This document shows positions 33,560 through 44,485 of a stretch of DNA of 64,000 bases, one piece after another. The translations under genes and the position numbers were made by a program. The notes under the pieces are model-generated. The model was given only the letters and a program-made list of their open reading frames with translations, had not been told where the DNA came from and searched no databases. Each line of letters begins with the position of its first letter. Position 1 is the stretch's first letter. Source of the DNA: Cycas panzhihuaensis (Eukaryota > Cycadophyta). Where the stretch lies: the NCBI GenBank assembly GCA_023213395.1, contig CM041465.1:137585741-137649740 (forward strand), read 5' to 3'.

Positions 33560-34990
33560 AATAAAACTTGGGATTTAGTATAATTTCTCAAAGGGAAATG
33601 TGCAATTGGATGTAGACGGGTTTATATGACCAAATTCATATAAAATGGCTCGATTGAAATATAAAACTAGATTAGTAGCTAAAGGCTTCAAGTAAAAAGG
33701 AGGAGTTGATGATCAGGAGACATTTGCTCTAGTAGTAAAAATGATGACTATAAGGATCATACTTGCTTTCACTTCCTAATTTAAATGGAAATTACACTAG
33801 TTTGATATGAACAGTATTCTCCTTAATGGAGATTTGATAGAAGAGGTCTATATGGAGTAGCCACTTGGATATGCAGAGGAGGGTAAGGGATATTTGGTAT
33901 GTCCCCTCTAAAAAAGGCTTTGTATGGCTTAAAGTAGCTTATTAAAGCCTGGTATTTTTAAAATTGATGATTGTTTTCATAAGAATGGATTTGAAAATTC
34001 GTTAGTTGATTCAAACTTGTATATAAAGGTTCATGATGGAAGATTTGTGGCCTCCATGCTCTTGTATGCTGGTGATTTAGTCATAACAATCAATGATACC
34101 TCAATTGTAAAAGACTTAAAAGAAGATTTGAAGAACACTTGTAAAATGATTGATCTTCGACTACTCCATTATTTCCTCAAATTAGAAGTTTGGTAAAGAC
34201 CTAGTAGGATATCCATTTTACATACTAAATACACATGGAAAATTTTGGAAAAATTCGGAGTGGAGGACTACAAGCCTTCGTTGATCCTAATGGAAGCATG
34301 GACAAAGTTATTAGCTTAAGATGAAGGGAAGTAGGTATATGGCAATTTGTACAGACAAAAAGTTAAAAGTTACATTTATTTGATTACAACTAAACCTAAT
34401 ATTACTTATGCAATAGGCATGGGATCCAAGTTCATGATAGAACTAAAGCAAAGCCATCAGAAAATTGGAAGGAGGATTTTGAGATACTTGTAGGAAACAC
34501 TATAGTATGGACTTGAGTTTACCCACAACAATAATTTTGTCTTGGAGGGTCTTTTTTATTTAGATTAGGTTGGATGCATTGACAGTAGAAGGTTCATTTT
34601 TAGATACTATTTTAGTTTTAGATTAGTTATTGTAACTTGGAGCAACAAAAAACAACCCAATGATGTCATTTCTTTTACTAAAGCATAGCATAACGCTGTA
34701 GTTGTAGCATGCGAAGGCATCTAGTTAAAATTGTTTCTTGGTGATTTAGGTTTTTATTAGAAAGGCATTACAAAGTTGGACCATTATAATTCAAGTACAT
34801 TGAAGATAGCCAAGAATCTAGTGTTTTATGCATGAAACATATTGAGGTGCGTTATCATTTTATTAGATAGAAGACTCAAAATGGAGAGATTGAGTTGATT
34901 TACAAGCCTATTAATGAAAAGTTGGCACACATCTTCACCAAATTGTTGGCACAAGACAAACTTGAGAAGTTTAGAGATGGTATTAATATT
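33560..34990 (+). pseudogene. Ty1/Copia reverse transcriptase and RNase H, decayed
   Basis: In changing frames: AIGCRRVYMTKF (normally VYK.K), ALYGLK at about 33920-33937, LLYAGDLVITINDT (the Y-x-D-D region, mutated to Y-A-G-D) near 34060-34095, and a connection region. RNase H words appear at 34640-34740 (SNKKQPNDVISFTKA-like) and the final segment before the 3' LTR at 34900-35000. Loss of the catalytic Asp pair and frequent stops show a dead copy. Confidence 0.78.
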
Positions 34991-35010
34991 AAAGCCAATG
35001 AAATAAACAT

Positions 35011-35310
35011 TAAGGGGAGTGCTAGAATTAATGTTCGCTTGGGTCATAATTTAATGTTGTGAGTCCTAGTGGTTAAGTGAGTCCTTGATGGGTTAGTTTG
35101 AACCATGTGTTATTAAGAGTTACCAAAGTCTTTAGTGGGCGCATGACATGAGTTAGGATAATTACCACTCTAATGGATAGTTATTTGGCCAACACTTGTA
35201 TTTATATCTATATCATACTTTGTATCACACAATTCAATATTAATAGAAAATATTTGAAGATAGACTAATTTTACTACAAAATCTTTATTTGTTGTTCTAT
35301 TATTAACTCA
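35011..35310 (+). repeat. Copia polypurine tract and 3' LTR (right end uncertain)
   Basis: TAAGGGGAG (35011-35019) is followed by TGCTAGAATTAATG at 35020, a normal polypurine/LTR junction right after the RNase H region. No 5' LTR is present in the window, so the right end is inferred only from Copia LTR sizes and the loss of features. Confidence 0.5.
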
Positions 35311-36000
35311 ATTTTTTTCTTACATAGATAATACTTGGTGGGAGTGAGAGTAGACAAACTCAATATTCTAGGTTGTAGCTTATCTTCAAGGTAAAATTTG
35401 ATGTAAAAAATTAAATACTATAATCTAAAGCATAGTATCCTAACACTAGTTTGACAAAATGACAAAATACAGTTGCCAATTTAAAAATCAAATTAGTAAT
35501 TAGATTAAACTTACGGCTAGCTAAAAGGAGGTTATTGATAAATTACAACTAATTGCTAGGAAGGGTTTAATAAACTAGGTTTAGGTTAATGAGACATGGA
35601 AGTTTGGCTGAATGCTTGAATGTTATGTAATGTTTGAATGCTCACATGTTATGAAAAAATGAAGAAAGAATAAAATTTTAAGTCAAAGAATATTTCTAAT
35701 AAAAAAATTTCTCTAGGATATTTTAAAACATAAATTTTATAATATTTATGCAAAAATATTTTTTATTATTATATTTTAGACTAGGTCGGGTGTTGGAGCA
35801 TATCACTTAGTACTACATTTTGATGTAAAAAATGTTCCAAGTTGGACTCCTAGGAGATTTATAGAGGTGAATGGGATGAAAGGGTGACAAATTTCAACAA
35901 ACTAGAAACTAATTCTCTCTTTAAGACTCAACATCTTTAAAGAAAAAAAAAAAAAAAAATTTAATATTTGATTTATAACTTCACAAGAAATATAAATATA
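35311..36000. other. Unassigned AT-rich stretch
   Basis: No domain or repeat of note apart from a 19-base A run near 35942-35960. Confidence 0.3.
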
Positions 36001-36583
36001 AGCATACTAGGCAAAATCAAGTTGATCTATGTTAGTGATTGGTGTGCATTTTTGCATATCAATTTGGCGAGGCTCCTTTGAGTGTTGCGTGTTTTTGTTT
36101 TCGTGCGAAGATGAATGGGCATGATAGGGATCAACCCCTGTGCAGTACCATGTACTTCTGTTCTTCCTTGATAGTGAATTGAATTTACTATGAACTATGC
36201 CTATATTATATTTCTTGTCTTCATTGCATGAGAACAAATACAAGGTAGAATGGGATGAAGCAAGCTCTGAGGTGAGTTAGATGTGAATGGTAGGAGAGGG
36301 AAATGCGCTCTAGAGTGCAAACGTGATCTTGCTGCTGGGAATCTCACACCTACAAGCTGTAAGAGTGGAAAGAAATGCAAACGGAGGCCACCTGCGCTTG
36401 GGTTTCTGAATACTAACGATTGCAACGGATGCAGGGAAAGCAGTTAGGTTAAAATTTGAGTAGAGGCCAAGGATTTTAAGGATGAGGGACCTAGAGGAGT
36501 GTTGAGTTTGTAAGAAAAAAAAAGATAAAAAAGACTGGAAGAAAATTGGATGATTTATCTCCAGAACTGATCTGGAAAGAATT

Positions 36584-36596
36584 GGCTCTGATACCA
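36584..36596 (-). other. Primer-binding site, minus strand
   Basis: The minus strand reads TGGTATCAGAGCC, an exact tRNA-Met site, two bases after the LTR that ends ...CCCCTACA. The leader and a possible gag start lie leftward (36000-36580), with no clear gag motif. Confidence 0.75.
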
Positions 36597-36598
36597 AT

Positions 36599-36900
36599 TG
36601 TAGGGGTCCTGCCACTCCAGCATACAACGGGGACCATGTTCTAGCAAAATTGCCTCCAAATGGAGATGCCTGAAGGCAGAATAATACAGCAACAAATATT
36701 TGATGCCCATTCCCTAAGGCTGCAACCCTTATAAGTAGACACCCGCTAACACCCACATGGTGTGGTTGGCTTCCTAGCCATCTTGGGCCACTACAGGGTT
36801 AGTAAAATCAGTGAGGTCAGTGATCAGGGGTCAATGGAATCGACATGAGGTTAGGGATTTGAGTTAGGACATGTGCCCAAGATGGCTTTTCAAACCAACA
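36599..36900 (-). repeat. LTR, minus strand, about 302 bp
   Basis: On the minus strand it starts TGTTGGTTTGAAAAGCC (36900) and ends ...GACCCCTACA (36599) before the PBS. CTTATAAG at 36729-36736 is a TATA candidate. The block after it (TTGCTGTATTATT, CCTTCAGG, TTTGGAGGCAATTTTGC) matches the LTR at 26654. The left partner LTR was not found. Confidence 0.65.
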
Positions 36901-38812
36901 CGGAGATGAAATTATGTTCATACCTTTCAAGGTTGTGCCATTGAATTTGCAACCTTCCAAATTCGTGGGAACAACTTGAGAACTATTCATTAAAAAGTTT
37001 GTAATCCTCTTATTCGATGATGTGGTATTATCGAAGATTGCTTTTTCATGCTAAGCAGGTGTTGTCCATGCTGCATCAATTTGGCTAAGAAAGAATAAAC
37101 TATTTGGGGCTTTGCCTTCCCGTAATAGTAGTTCAGGTTGATGAGAGGGAACATTAGAGCAATCAAAAGTTGATCTAACCCAGTAACCTCTTGCAACATG
37201 GAACCCTTTCCTGGTTAGCTTCGTCCTGCAGATGATTTGTTTAAGACTTTCACACAAAGAAGCCTCATTCTAACAAGAATTTTTGAGAGTTACTTCCATT
37301 AGACTGAAGTTCTTGGAAGTGTCATTGGGGTTACAGTCATTGAAACCAAAAAAGTCATTTGCTTCAAGAACAAAAATGATGACAGTGAGTGGTTAAGAGC
37401 TATAGATGTTCGCCATATTTGTGTTTCAGTGATAACATCTACAAGTAACACTACTTCCCAAACTGATCGCCCAGCTTGAAGTATTATCTGACCCAATTGG
37501 TGCTTGCTTAATGGGACATAGAAATGATGGCAAAATACCATAACAAGTACCAGACTGCACCATTAGGACATACAAAGGCAGAGTCAGCAAGGTGTGTGTG
37601 TTATCTGGAATTTTTATTGTTAAGTGATTGCTACCATTAGATTTCTAATTTAGCAGATTCAGGACATACTTTATTTTTGTCTTTGAACAACATAGTGCTT
37701 AGAGATAAATAGAGGCCGCATGGGAAGAATGCATTCTTGCACAACACTCCTTTTTCATAGATCAATAGGGATTTACTTCTGTAGAAGGGCAGAATTTTCA
37801 TCCTGCCTAATTATGAATTTGGAATGGGGATTGCCATTCACACCCTATTGGCGGTCACAAAGGATTTGGGAAAAATATGTTTGAACATAAGAATCCATTT
37901 TTATCATGCCAGTTTTTGTACGAGGATAAAAAATAAGTTAAGAAATTTGTCAAACGAACGTTCCCTATCTTGAGCCAACAAGTTATTGAACGTTTCTGTT
38001 TGTGGATTTGACTTTAGATTAGATTGAATGAGTCCTATAGGTGGCCCGACAAACTCCAGCTAGTGGTTAGATGAGAAATATGCAATTGCTGATTGAATCA
38101 CTAAGCACACAAACTTCCTGGCCAAGTGGACCATACAAAGCCTCTCTTGTGACATAATCCTTTTTAACTTATGGGAACATAAATGTCTTAAGGGTTCCAC
38201 CTATCACCCTCAGATTCATGTCCAAACATGTATACGATAGAAGACTTGGAAGAGTGTGTTCAACACTTGCTTGTAAAATGACTAGTTTTATAGTGTTCTT
38301 ACATAAATTTGTAAGAATATCTCTAGTTGCATCAGTATTTGAGGCCTTGTTTGGATTTGGGGCTTATATGAACATTTCTTGGCAGAAGTGTAATACGATT
38401 TACTCACAAGAGAATGCACTGATGACATGGTGAAAGAGCTGAACGCAGAGCTGTTGGTGCCAAGACTTGGGAGACCTCTCTTGACCTTCACTTTGATGAC
38501 CAATTCCATTCATATTGTGATGATTTAATGTGCAAATAAAATAACTATGATGTGGTTAGGTGGCTATTGCACCCAACATGATTATAGAAGAGGCTTTAAG
38601 TTGCAGTTGCAACTCTTGCAATTTATCTTGTTCTTTGGATTTTTTCAAGATCAGTTATTCCTCTGACAAATATGACCCTTATTTGGGTTGATTTGCTAGC
38701 TTAGCCCTGGAGTAGACTCAGATGTGGATTCTTCTGTTCCACCTGCTTGTATAAATATTGTTGTGTATGAGATTTGTGGTATAAATATTAATGCTTTAAT
38801 AATGACATTGAT
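36901..38812. other. Unassigned stretch
   Basis: Open frames on the minus strand at 36990-37257 and 37299-37541 (for example GFHVARGYWVRSTFDCSN) have ordinary composition but no family I recognise. They might be parts of a broken host gene or transposon. Confidence 0.3.
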
Positions 38813-38813
38813 T

Positions 38814-38826
38814 AAAAAAAAAAAAA
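38814..38826 (+). other. Poly(A) tract after AATAAT, possible retrocopy tail
   Basis: AATAATGACATTGATT is followed by 13 A. This looks like the end of a LINE or a processed transcript, but no coding match was found upstream. Confidence 0.3.
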
Positions 38827-38872
38827 GCTATGGAAATTAGATGTCCTAACTGCGATGTTGTTGTGTGCAACA

Positions 38873-39090
38873 GTACCACATATATCCTCTTTATCTGTTT
38901 CAGCTGTAAAAGTTAGATTAAACTCAACAGTTGTAAGATGGCTTGGATTCAGAACAAGGCAATCTGTGAAGACTTGAAGTTGTAGCATATATATCCTTTT
39001 TATCTACTTCAGCTGTAAAAGTTAGATTAAACAGTGTAGTAACAAGGTCGTTTGGGTTCAAACCAAGGCAATCTGTTAATACTTAATTGT
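38873..39090. repeat. Tandem duplication, 109-bp period, two copies
   Basis: CAGCTGTAAAAGTTAGATTAAA occurs at 38901 and 39010. AAGGCAATCTGT and flanks repeat in the same register. The copies differ by substitutions and small indels. Confidence 0.8.
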
Positions 39091-39882
39091 GCAAAAAGAC
39101 TCTCTGAGAGTAATGTGGCCATTCATTTTGTAGTTAGCACGACTGTCAGAAGTCTAGCAAGAGTCTTGCTTATTCGGTGTTGATTTGAAAATTTGGCATA
39201 GCAAAGAGTGAAGCTGCTGCTGCATTGAAATAAATAAATAAGACTTAGAAAAGAGATGTTCCACCTTCAGTTTCCAGAGGCAAAATTGTGTTGTTGATAC
39301 TTGTTGGTGATGTTGTATATTTATACACGGACTTTCTATTAGCATTCAAAACGTTTTAAGGTGCATTTGTATGTTGTGAAGTATTGGGATTTCCTATTGT
39401 AGATGTTCACACTGAGCAATTGTGTTTTCGGGCATTTACTGAAAATGAAACCCGCAAAAGATTTTGAGTGCAAACAGTTATTTTCATGAGGAAATGTTTT
39501 GCTAAAGCGGGGATTGAAATATACTATTTGACATTTCCATGGAAGATTTGGCCCAAAACTTATTTGCGGAGGCAAGTAGGGTATACAGAGCTGTGTAGTA
39601 TTAATTCACAGTTGCACAAGTTACATGATACTTCAAAATCATCACACAATATTTTGTGAGGGGCAGCTTTTAAATACTGTGTTTTAATTCAAAATCTGAT
39701 CTGTTTACATAGAAAATTTAAAATATGACAGGTTATAAAGAAAATTCGGAAATATATAGACCTACAAAATAAAATAACAATTCTCTACATAGAAATAGAA
39801 ATAGAAATGGAAGTATATTAATGTTCTCAAATGATCGAAACAGTCAATGGTACTGGAGAAAAGATGTCCTGCATACAATACA

Positions 39883-40116
39883 TGGATAGGGAGTGTGCAG
39901 AACTTCTCCAATCTAAACCCATCTAAGACCATCTAGTGATGCACATATGAGCAATAACAATAACAATATATTGGCTAAATAAAGTAATACACAAATTCGT
40001 CAATAGGGAGTATGTAGAGCATCTCCAGTGTAAGCCTGTCTAAGACTACCCAGTGATGTATGTATGAGCAATAACAATAACAATGTCTTGGCCAAATAAA
40101 GCAATAGATTACTTTG
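39883..40116. repeat. Tandem duplication, 117-bp period, two copies
   Basis: TATGAGCAATAACAATAACAAT occurs at about 39946 and 40063. ATAGGGAGT, CATCTCCA/ACTTCTCCA and GGC(T/C)AAATAAAG repeat in register. Confidence 0.8.
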
Positions 40117-40377
40117 AATGCCGTAATCTCTACATGAGAGATCCTAGAGTTTGATAAGGTTGATACAAGAGGTGTCTCTCATCCTTTATCATGATCTGAA
40201 AACCCTAATGATCTCGTCTTCTCCATCAACTCCTCTGAAGTTCTGTATCACCCATTGTATAAAATCATTGAGTGAGCTGTCGATGAATTGCTATTACAGT
40301 ACCTTGAGGGGTGATTCCCTTTGATGCCAAGATGTGTTTTTCCCAACATGGAAGGCCAAAGTCTACAAAGGTTTTAA

Positions 40378-40863
40378 TTAAGGACTGGTAGAAGTTTGCA
40401 AAATGTGCGAGAGGAGACCTAGCAGAGTTGCCTTGATATGAACCTTTGGACTCTTTACACCTTGGTCTGGTAGTCGTTGTCCCTTTATGTGGTGGCCTGC
40501 TATAAATTGCAAATGTGTGAGGTGGATTAGAGATTTGAGTATGTGAACAATGTTTGATATGCTGTTGATTGTCTTGAGAGACTGAAGGGCATTTTGTCCT
40601 GATGCAATAGTCATTGAGCCAAAAAATGATGTAATAATTAACTGCATACTAGAGGGGTTGCAGCTATTCAAGAGTCATTTTCTCCTGAAAAACTGCTTTT
40701 GGAGAAAAAGAGCAACACACCTATGCCTTGTGTAAGAAGTCGAAGTTGGTGAGGATCCTATGGAGACTCTAAACAGGTAGTAAAATTTGTCCCTAATCTC
40801 ATAGTGTACTGGGCATCGAAAAATAAAATGATCTTCAGTCATTGGTTCCGACAAATAAAGCAT
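40378..40863 (-). pseudogene. Possible LINE ORF2 C-terminal fragment
   Basis: The frame 40675-40863 contains TEDHFIFRCPVHYEIRDKFY, like the H-x-L-F-x-C-P zinc-finger-like tail found after LINE reverse transcriptases (zf-RVT type). The frame below it (40378-40671) continues with LIITSFFGSMTIASG. No RT core is seen, so the call is tentative. Confidence 0.4.
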
Positions 40864-41605
40864 GTGAATCCTCTCATTTCAAAGAATAAAATGCTGGGCT
40901 TCTACACTAAATTGGTGAGAGGACACTTCGGACTACCCCATGGGAACTACTAAACCATTCTACATATAGAGGCATATATACCATGGTGGATCAATTGTAA
41001 CATATGTAAATTTGAGAAAATGCTCATGGTAGAAAGTTTAGGACTAAGCTACTCTGTGGGAGAAATCCAAGGAACCTGGAGATATGCTTGGTAAAGCTCA
41101 TTTCTTATGGCCACATCAATCTCTTTCTCAGATAATGAGATTAGGGTTATCTAAGGGGAACTATGGGTGGAAGTTCATCACAGAAAGCCCAATCATCTGC
41201 AATACAACTGGATCTTAAATATACATACTTGGAGTTTGTTTGAGATAGATATTGTGAGGAATACTGGGCCAAAAATGGGTATCTATCCTTTCGAACACTA
41301 GACTCTGCCATCCTCCTATCCTTCAGTGTAAATGCAAAACAATCCCAAGTATGGCCACCTGATTGAAGGGGATGTGCTTCAAACTCTGCATGTGTATCAC
41401 ATGTATGCTAAGCATAGCATTTGCACTCCCTCAATCCTTGTCCATTCTAGGGAGGACAGACTTGGTTCTTACATCTCTGCTTCATGTAAAACCATAGGCC
41501 TAGCTAGAGAATCAAAGGACAGTTGCTTTGTACATATATCTTGGAAATATATTTGAAAACATTGCTTCTCTAGAAATGAAAGTGAGTCATATCCTTTATG
41601 AAATT
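40864..41605. other. Unassigned flank of element D
   Basis: No recognised domain. Before insertion of D this continued into 51428 onward. Confidence 0.3.
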
Positions 41606-41610
41606 GAGGC
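41606..41610. repeat. Target-site duplication of element D, left copy (GAGGC)
   Basis: Repeated at 51423-51427, directly after the 3' LTR. Confidence 0.9.
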
Positions 41611-42159
41611 TGTGTGGTTGATTTTGTTATTACAACCACTACAAGCTGTGTGCCTCTGAGGTGCGCTTCTGATCGCTATAGGTCGCTACGGAGTCGCTAC
41701 TCGCTACAAGGTCACAGCTCTGCTACTGAGTCGCTACTTAGGCTCTGAGCCTGCTCTGGTGCTCACGAGGCTACTACGGAGTGCACGAGGTCACAGTGCC
41801 TCTGGCCGCTACAAGTCATACGGATCGCTACTAACCGCTATTCGGCAGAAGGGATGCCCGGGCGTGGCACCATGATAGTTAGGAAAGCAGTTAGGTTGTG
41901 GGAAAGAAACAGTTATGTAACGCTCTTAAAAAGAGTATAAAAGAAGAAAGAACCGCAATGTGCGGTATGTATGTACCTCAGTTTGCTTATGTTTAAGAAA
42001 GAAACACACGCGTGTAGGCGGGTCCTCAGACATCCGGCAAGCGTCTGGTTGTGAGAGGACCAGACGTGACGCCTTCTTGGAATAATTAATCCTGGATGGA
42101 CTTCTTCTAAGTGTGTGTCTTTCTCTTTGCAATTACTGAGCATGACCAAGCCGCACACA
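41611..42159 (+). repeat. Element D 5' LTR (549 bp)
   Basis: TGTGTGGTTGATTTTG to ...CAAGCCGCACACA. A block of GTCGCTAC-like repeats spans about 41650-41860 and differs strongly from the 3' LTR, whereas the rest is nearly identical. Confidence 0.95.
41936..41943 (+). promoter_or_regulatory. Element D TATA box (5' LTR)
   Basis: TATAAAAG, conserved in the 3' LTR at 51195-51202. The transcript would start near 41970. Confidence 0.7.
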
Positions 42160-42162
42160 TAT

Positions 42163-42177
42163 TGGTTCCGTTGCCGG
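42163..42177 (+). other. Element D primer-binding site
   Basis: TGGTTCCGTTGCCGG lies three bases after the LTR. It is the complement of the 3' end I recall for plant tRNA-Glu(UUC) with CCA (15 bases), an unusual primer compared with tRNA-Met, Asp or Arg. Confidence 0.6.
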
Positions 42178-42223
42178 ATTCCTATCAGAAAAAGATGAAA
42201 GGATAAAAGCCCTGAAGCCGCTC

Positions 42224-43082
42224 ATGCCACCTAGGGTGAGTTCGTTAAAAAAGATAGAAACTCGGGACGAGAGAAGTAGACGCTGGGACGCGGAGAAGAG
42301 CCAGGAGGGCACGCGAAGACCCAGAGAATTAATAGACAAGAAATCGGTAAAGAAGCGAGGTTGGAAGGGGAAGCAAGAAGAAAGCCAAACCCCAGTTGCG
42401 CCGGTGGATTGTAATAAAGACGAAGAACCTCAGGAAGACACGAGTTGGCTGAAGGGAGAAAGAAGTGGGAAATTTTTGAAGAAAAACATAGTTGCAGAAG
42501 AAAGAGACGCGGAGCAGCAAGCCGCAGAAGATAGGGACGGGCGACAAGCGCAGAAGAGAGCGGAGGCGACAAGCCTTGAGAAGATAGGGACGCAGAGCAG
42601 CAAGTCGCAGAAGAGACGCGAGGCGACAAGCGCGAAGATAGAGACGCGGAGGCAAGAAGCCGTAGACGGCAGACGCGGAACATCAAGTCATCAAAGATAA
42701 AGAAGCGGAAGATAAGGATATAGAAGGAAACCTGCAAAATGGCTAGGTATGGAATAATGTTGATGTAATTCAAAAAATTGTAGGGCAGCAAGTTCAAGTA
42801 GGATTGTGCCAGAAGGGAATAGGAGGAGAGCAAACCCAATCAGGGTTGCGCCAGAAAGGACAGGAGCTGGTAGAGCAGCAGGAGGAAGGGCAGCAAACCC
42901 AATTAGGGTTGCGCCAGAGGGAAGCAAAACATTTTGGAAAGAAAAGGTGGCAACGAACCCAGTCCGGGGTATGCCAAGTAGGTGATTGGTTGCAATCTCA
43001 GAAAGAATTAAGTACAGAAGAAGTAGGAAATTCATTAAAAATCCAAAGAAGCGATGGTAGCAAATTCAAGAAAAACATTTGA
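42224..43082 (+). other. Element D leader with imperfect repeats and two charged ORFs
   Basis: ORF 42224-42700 (158 codons) is rich in K, E, R and Q with internal repeats (AEERDAEQQAAEDRDGRQAQ). ORF 42804-43082 repeats QTQSGLRQK-like units, produced by about 62-bp DNA repeats carrying AACCCAATCAGGGTTGCGCCAG (42834, 42896 and variants). They have no recognised domain and lie in frames different from gag. They may be repeat-derived leader sequence or a short upstream protein. Confidence 0.4.
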
Positions 43083-44485
43083 ATGATTCACAAAAATTGA
43101 TTAACAAAGAGGGATTAAAGGGTAATGAGATAGTGCAGAAAACATACAGTTTGGAATTAAAAGAAGAAAAATTGTTGAAATTAGAAATATACAGTACCAC
43201 TGCAGCAGGTTGGGACTGTTATATTTTGCAGGTAAAAGAGGATCATTCCCATGTATTGAATCCATTGTATAGAATGACTCGTATGTTTACAGGGTCATCC
43301 TTTATTGATGAAAGCCCGGAAAGTGCAGCGTTGAGGCAGGAAGGCAACGGGGACGAACTGCATGTGATAGATCCAGCAAGACCAGGTCCTTCCGTTCCAA
43401 GAACCATGTCGCAAGGGAGTGGGGGAAGTCAAGCAATTCCTCCGTGTGTGGTGGTGCAGAATGATGCTATGTTTGGGCATCTCCAGTTCGATGGCTCGGG
43501 AGATCCTGGAGATCACCTGGCTTTGTTCTCTAATATGTTGAAAATTAAGAAAGTTAAGGATCTAGAGGAAATTAAGGCTAGATTCTTTTCTACACTGCGA
43601 GGAATAGCAATTGCATGGTACCAGTATGTTGCAGCAACAAATCCTAGTTGGGAAATGGTCCAAACAAAATTTCTGGATAGATTTCAAAGACTGAGAGATC
43701 CGATGGCGGTATTTCAGGCCCTGGAAGAAATTAGACAAATCCCAGGTGAGTCGGTTAATGATTTTGATGGAAGATTGAGAATCATATTAAATAAAATGGA
43801 TCCATTAGTTCCAATAAATCCAATGCTGTCACTTAAATATTTTGTACAAGGGTTGTTACCACATTTAAAAGAAAAAATTATGTTTCATCCCTTAAACAAT
43901 TATGAGCAAGTGAAGGAATTAGCACTGCGATTTGAAAATCAGACAAGGACAGCGTATAGTGGAATCCAGAGTGTAGGACAATCGTCCTTATGGACCATAA
44001 ATCCAGAAATTGAAAAGTTGAAGAAAGAATTGGAATTGTTAAAGCAGCAGCCCGTGGTACCACCTGCTGAAATTCAGCAGAATGATGAGATTGAAAAATT
44101 AAAGAGTGAAATAGCTAAGTTAAAACTGGAGAAAGCACGAGAAAATGTGTGGTGTCCACCCCTGCATGACAAAGAAGGGCATTTCAGAAATGAACATCAA
44201 CAGAAAGAGAAGAAATGGTGTGAAATCTGTAGGAGAGAAAATCATAACACGTGGGAGTGTTACTACAGAAATCCACCAAGGGAATCCTTTTATCAAAAAA
44301 AGGAGAATTCTTCCTTCAAACAATATAAAGGAAAGACAAAACCTGTACGTTGCCATTTGTGTTCCAGATGGGGACATTTTAGGACAGATTGTCCATTGGA
44401 GAAACAAGGGAAGGACTATATCTGTGAAGAATGTGGTCCAGCAGATCATGAATGGGCAAATTGTCCAAATAATCCTGGTTTATAA
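43079..44485 (+). CDS. Element D gag, 468 codons, intact
   Basis: Capsid-nucleocapsid precursor. The gag core is at about residues 130-300 (FDGSGDPGDHLALFSNM, WYQYVAATNPSWE, FVQGLLPHLKEKI). A coiled coil follows (EIEKLKKELELLKQ and NDEIEKLKSEIAKLKLEK, about 305-357). Three CX2CX4HX4C zinc knuckles begin at residues 381 (CEICRRENHNTWEC), 425 (CHLCSRWGHFRTDC) and 449 (CEECGPADHEWANC). The start at 43079 is the first ATG of the frame; a later start at 43273 is possible. No stops or shifts. The last 340 bases overlap an open frame at +1. Confidence 0.92.
   Translation: MNDSQKLINKEGLKGNEIVQKTYSLELKEEKLLKLEIYSTTAAGWDCYILQVKEDHSHVLNPLYRMTRMFTGSSFIDESPESAALRQEGNGDELHVIDPARPGPSVPRTMSQGSGGSQAIPPCVVVQNDAMFGHLQFDGSGDPGDHLALFSNMLKIKKVKDLEEIKARFFSTLRGIAIAWYQYVAATNPSWEMVQTKFLDRFQRLRDPMAVFQALEEIRQIPGESVNDFDGRLRIILNKMDPLVPINPMLSLKYFVQGLLPHLKEKIMFHPLNNYEQVKELALRFENQTRTAYSGIQSVGQSSLWTINPEIEKLKKELELLKQQPVVPPAEIQQNDEIEKLKSEIAKLKLEKARENVWCPPLHDKEGHFRNEHQQKEKKWCEICRRENHNTWECYYRNPPRESFYQKKENSSFKQYKGKTKPVRCHLCSRWGHFRTDCPLEKQGKDYICEECGPADHEWANCPNNPGL

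Noticed and set aside
38200-38520. Host gene candidate on either strand
   Set aside because: Opposing short frames of about 70 codons, no motif, no splice context.
42231-43035. Long minus-strand ORFs opposite the element D leader (up to 202 codons)
   Set aside because: Antisense of repeats rich in GAA/GAG codons; Leu/Ser-rich composition only; no domain.
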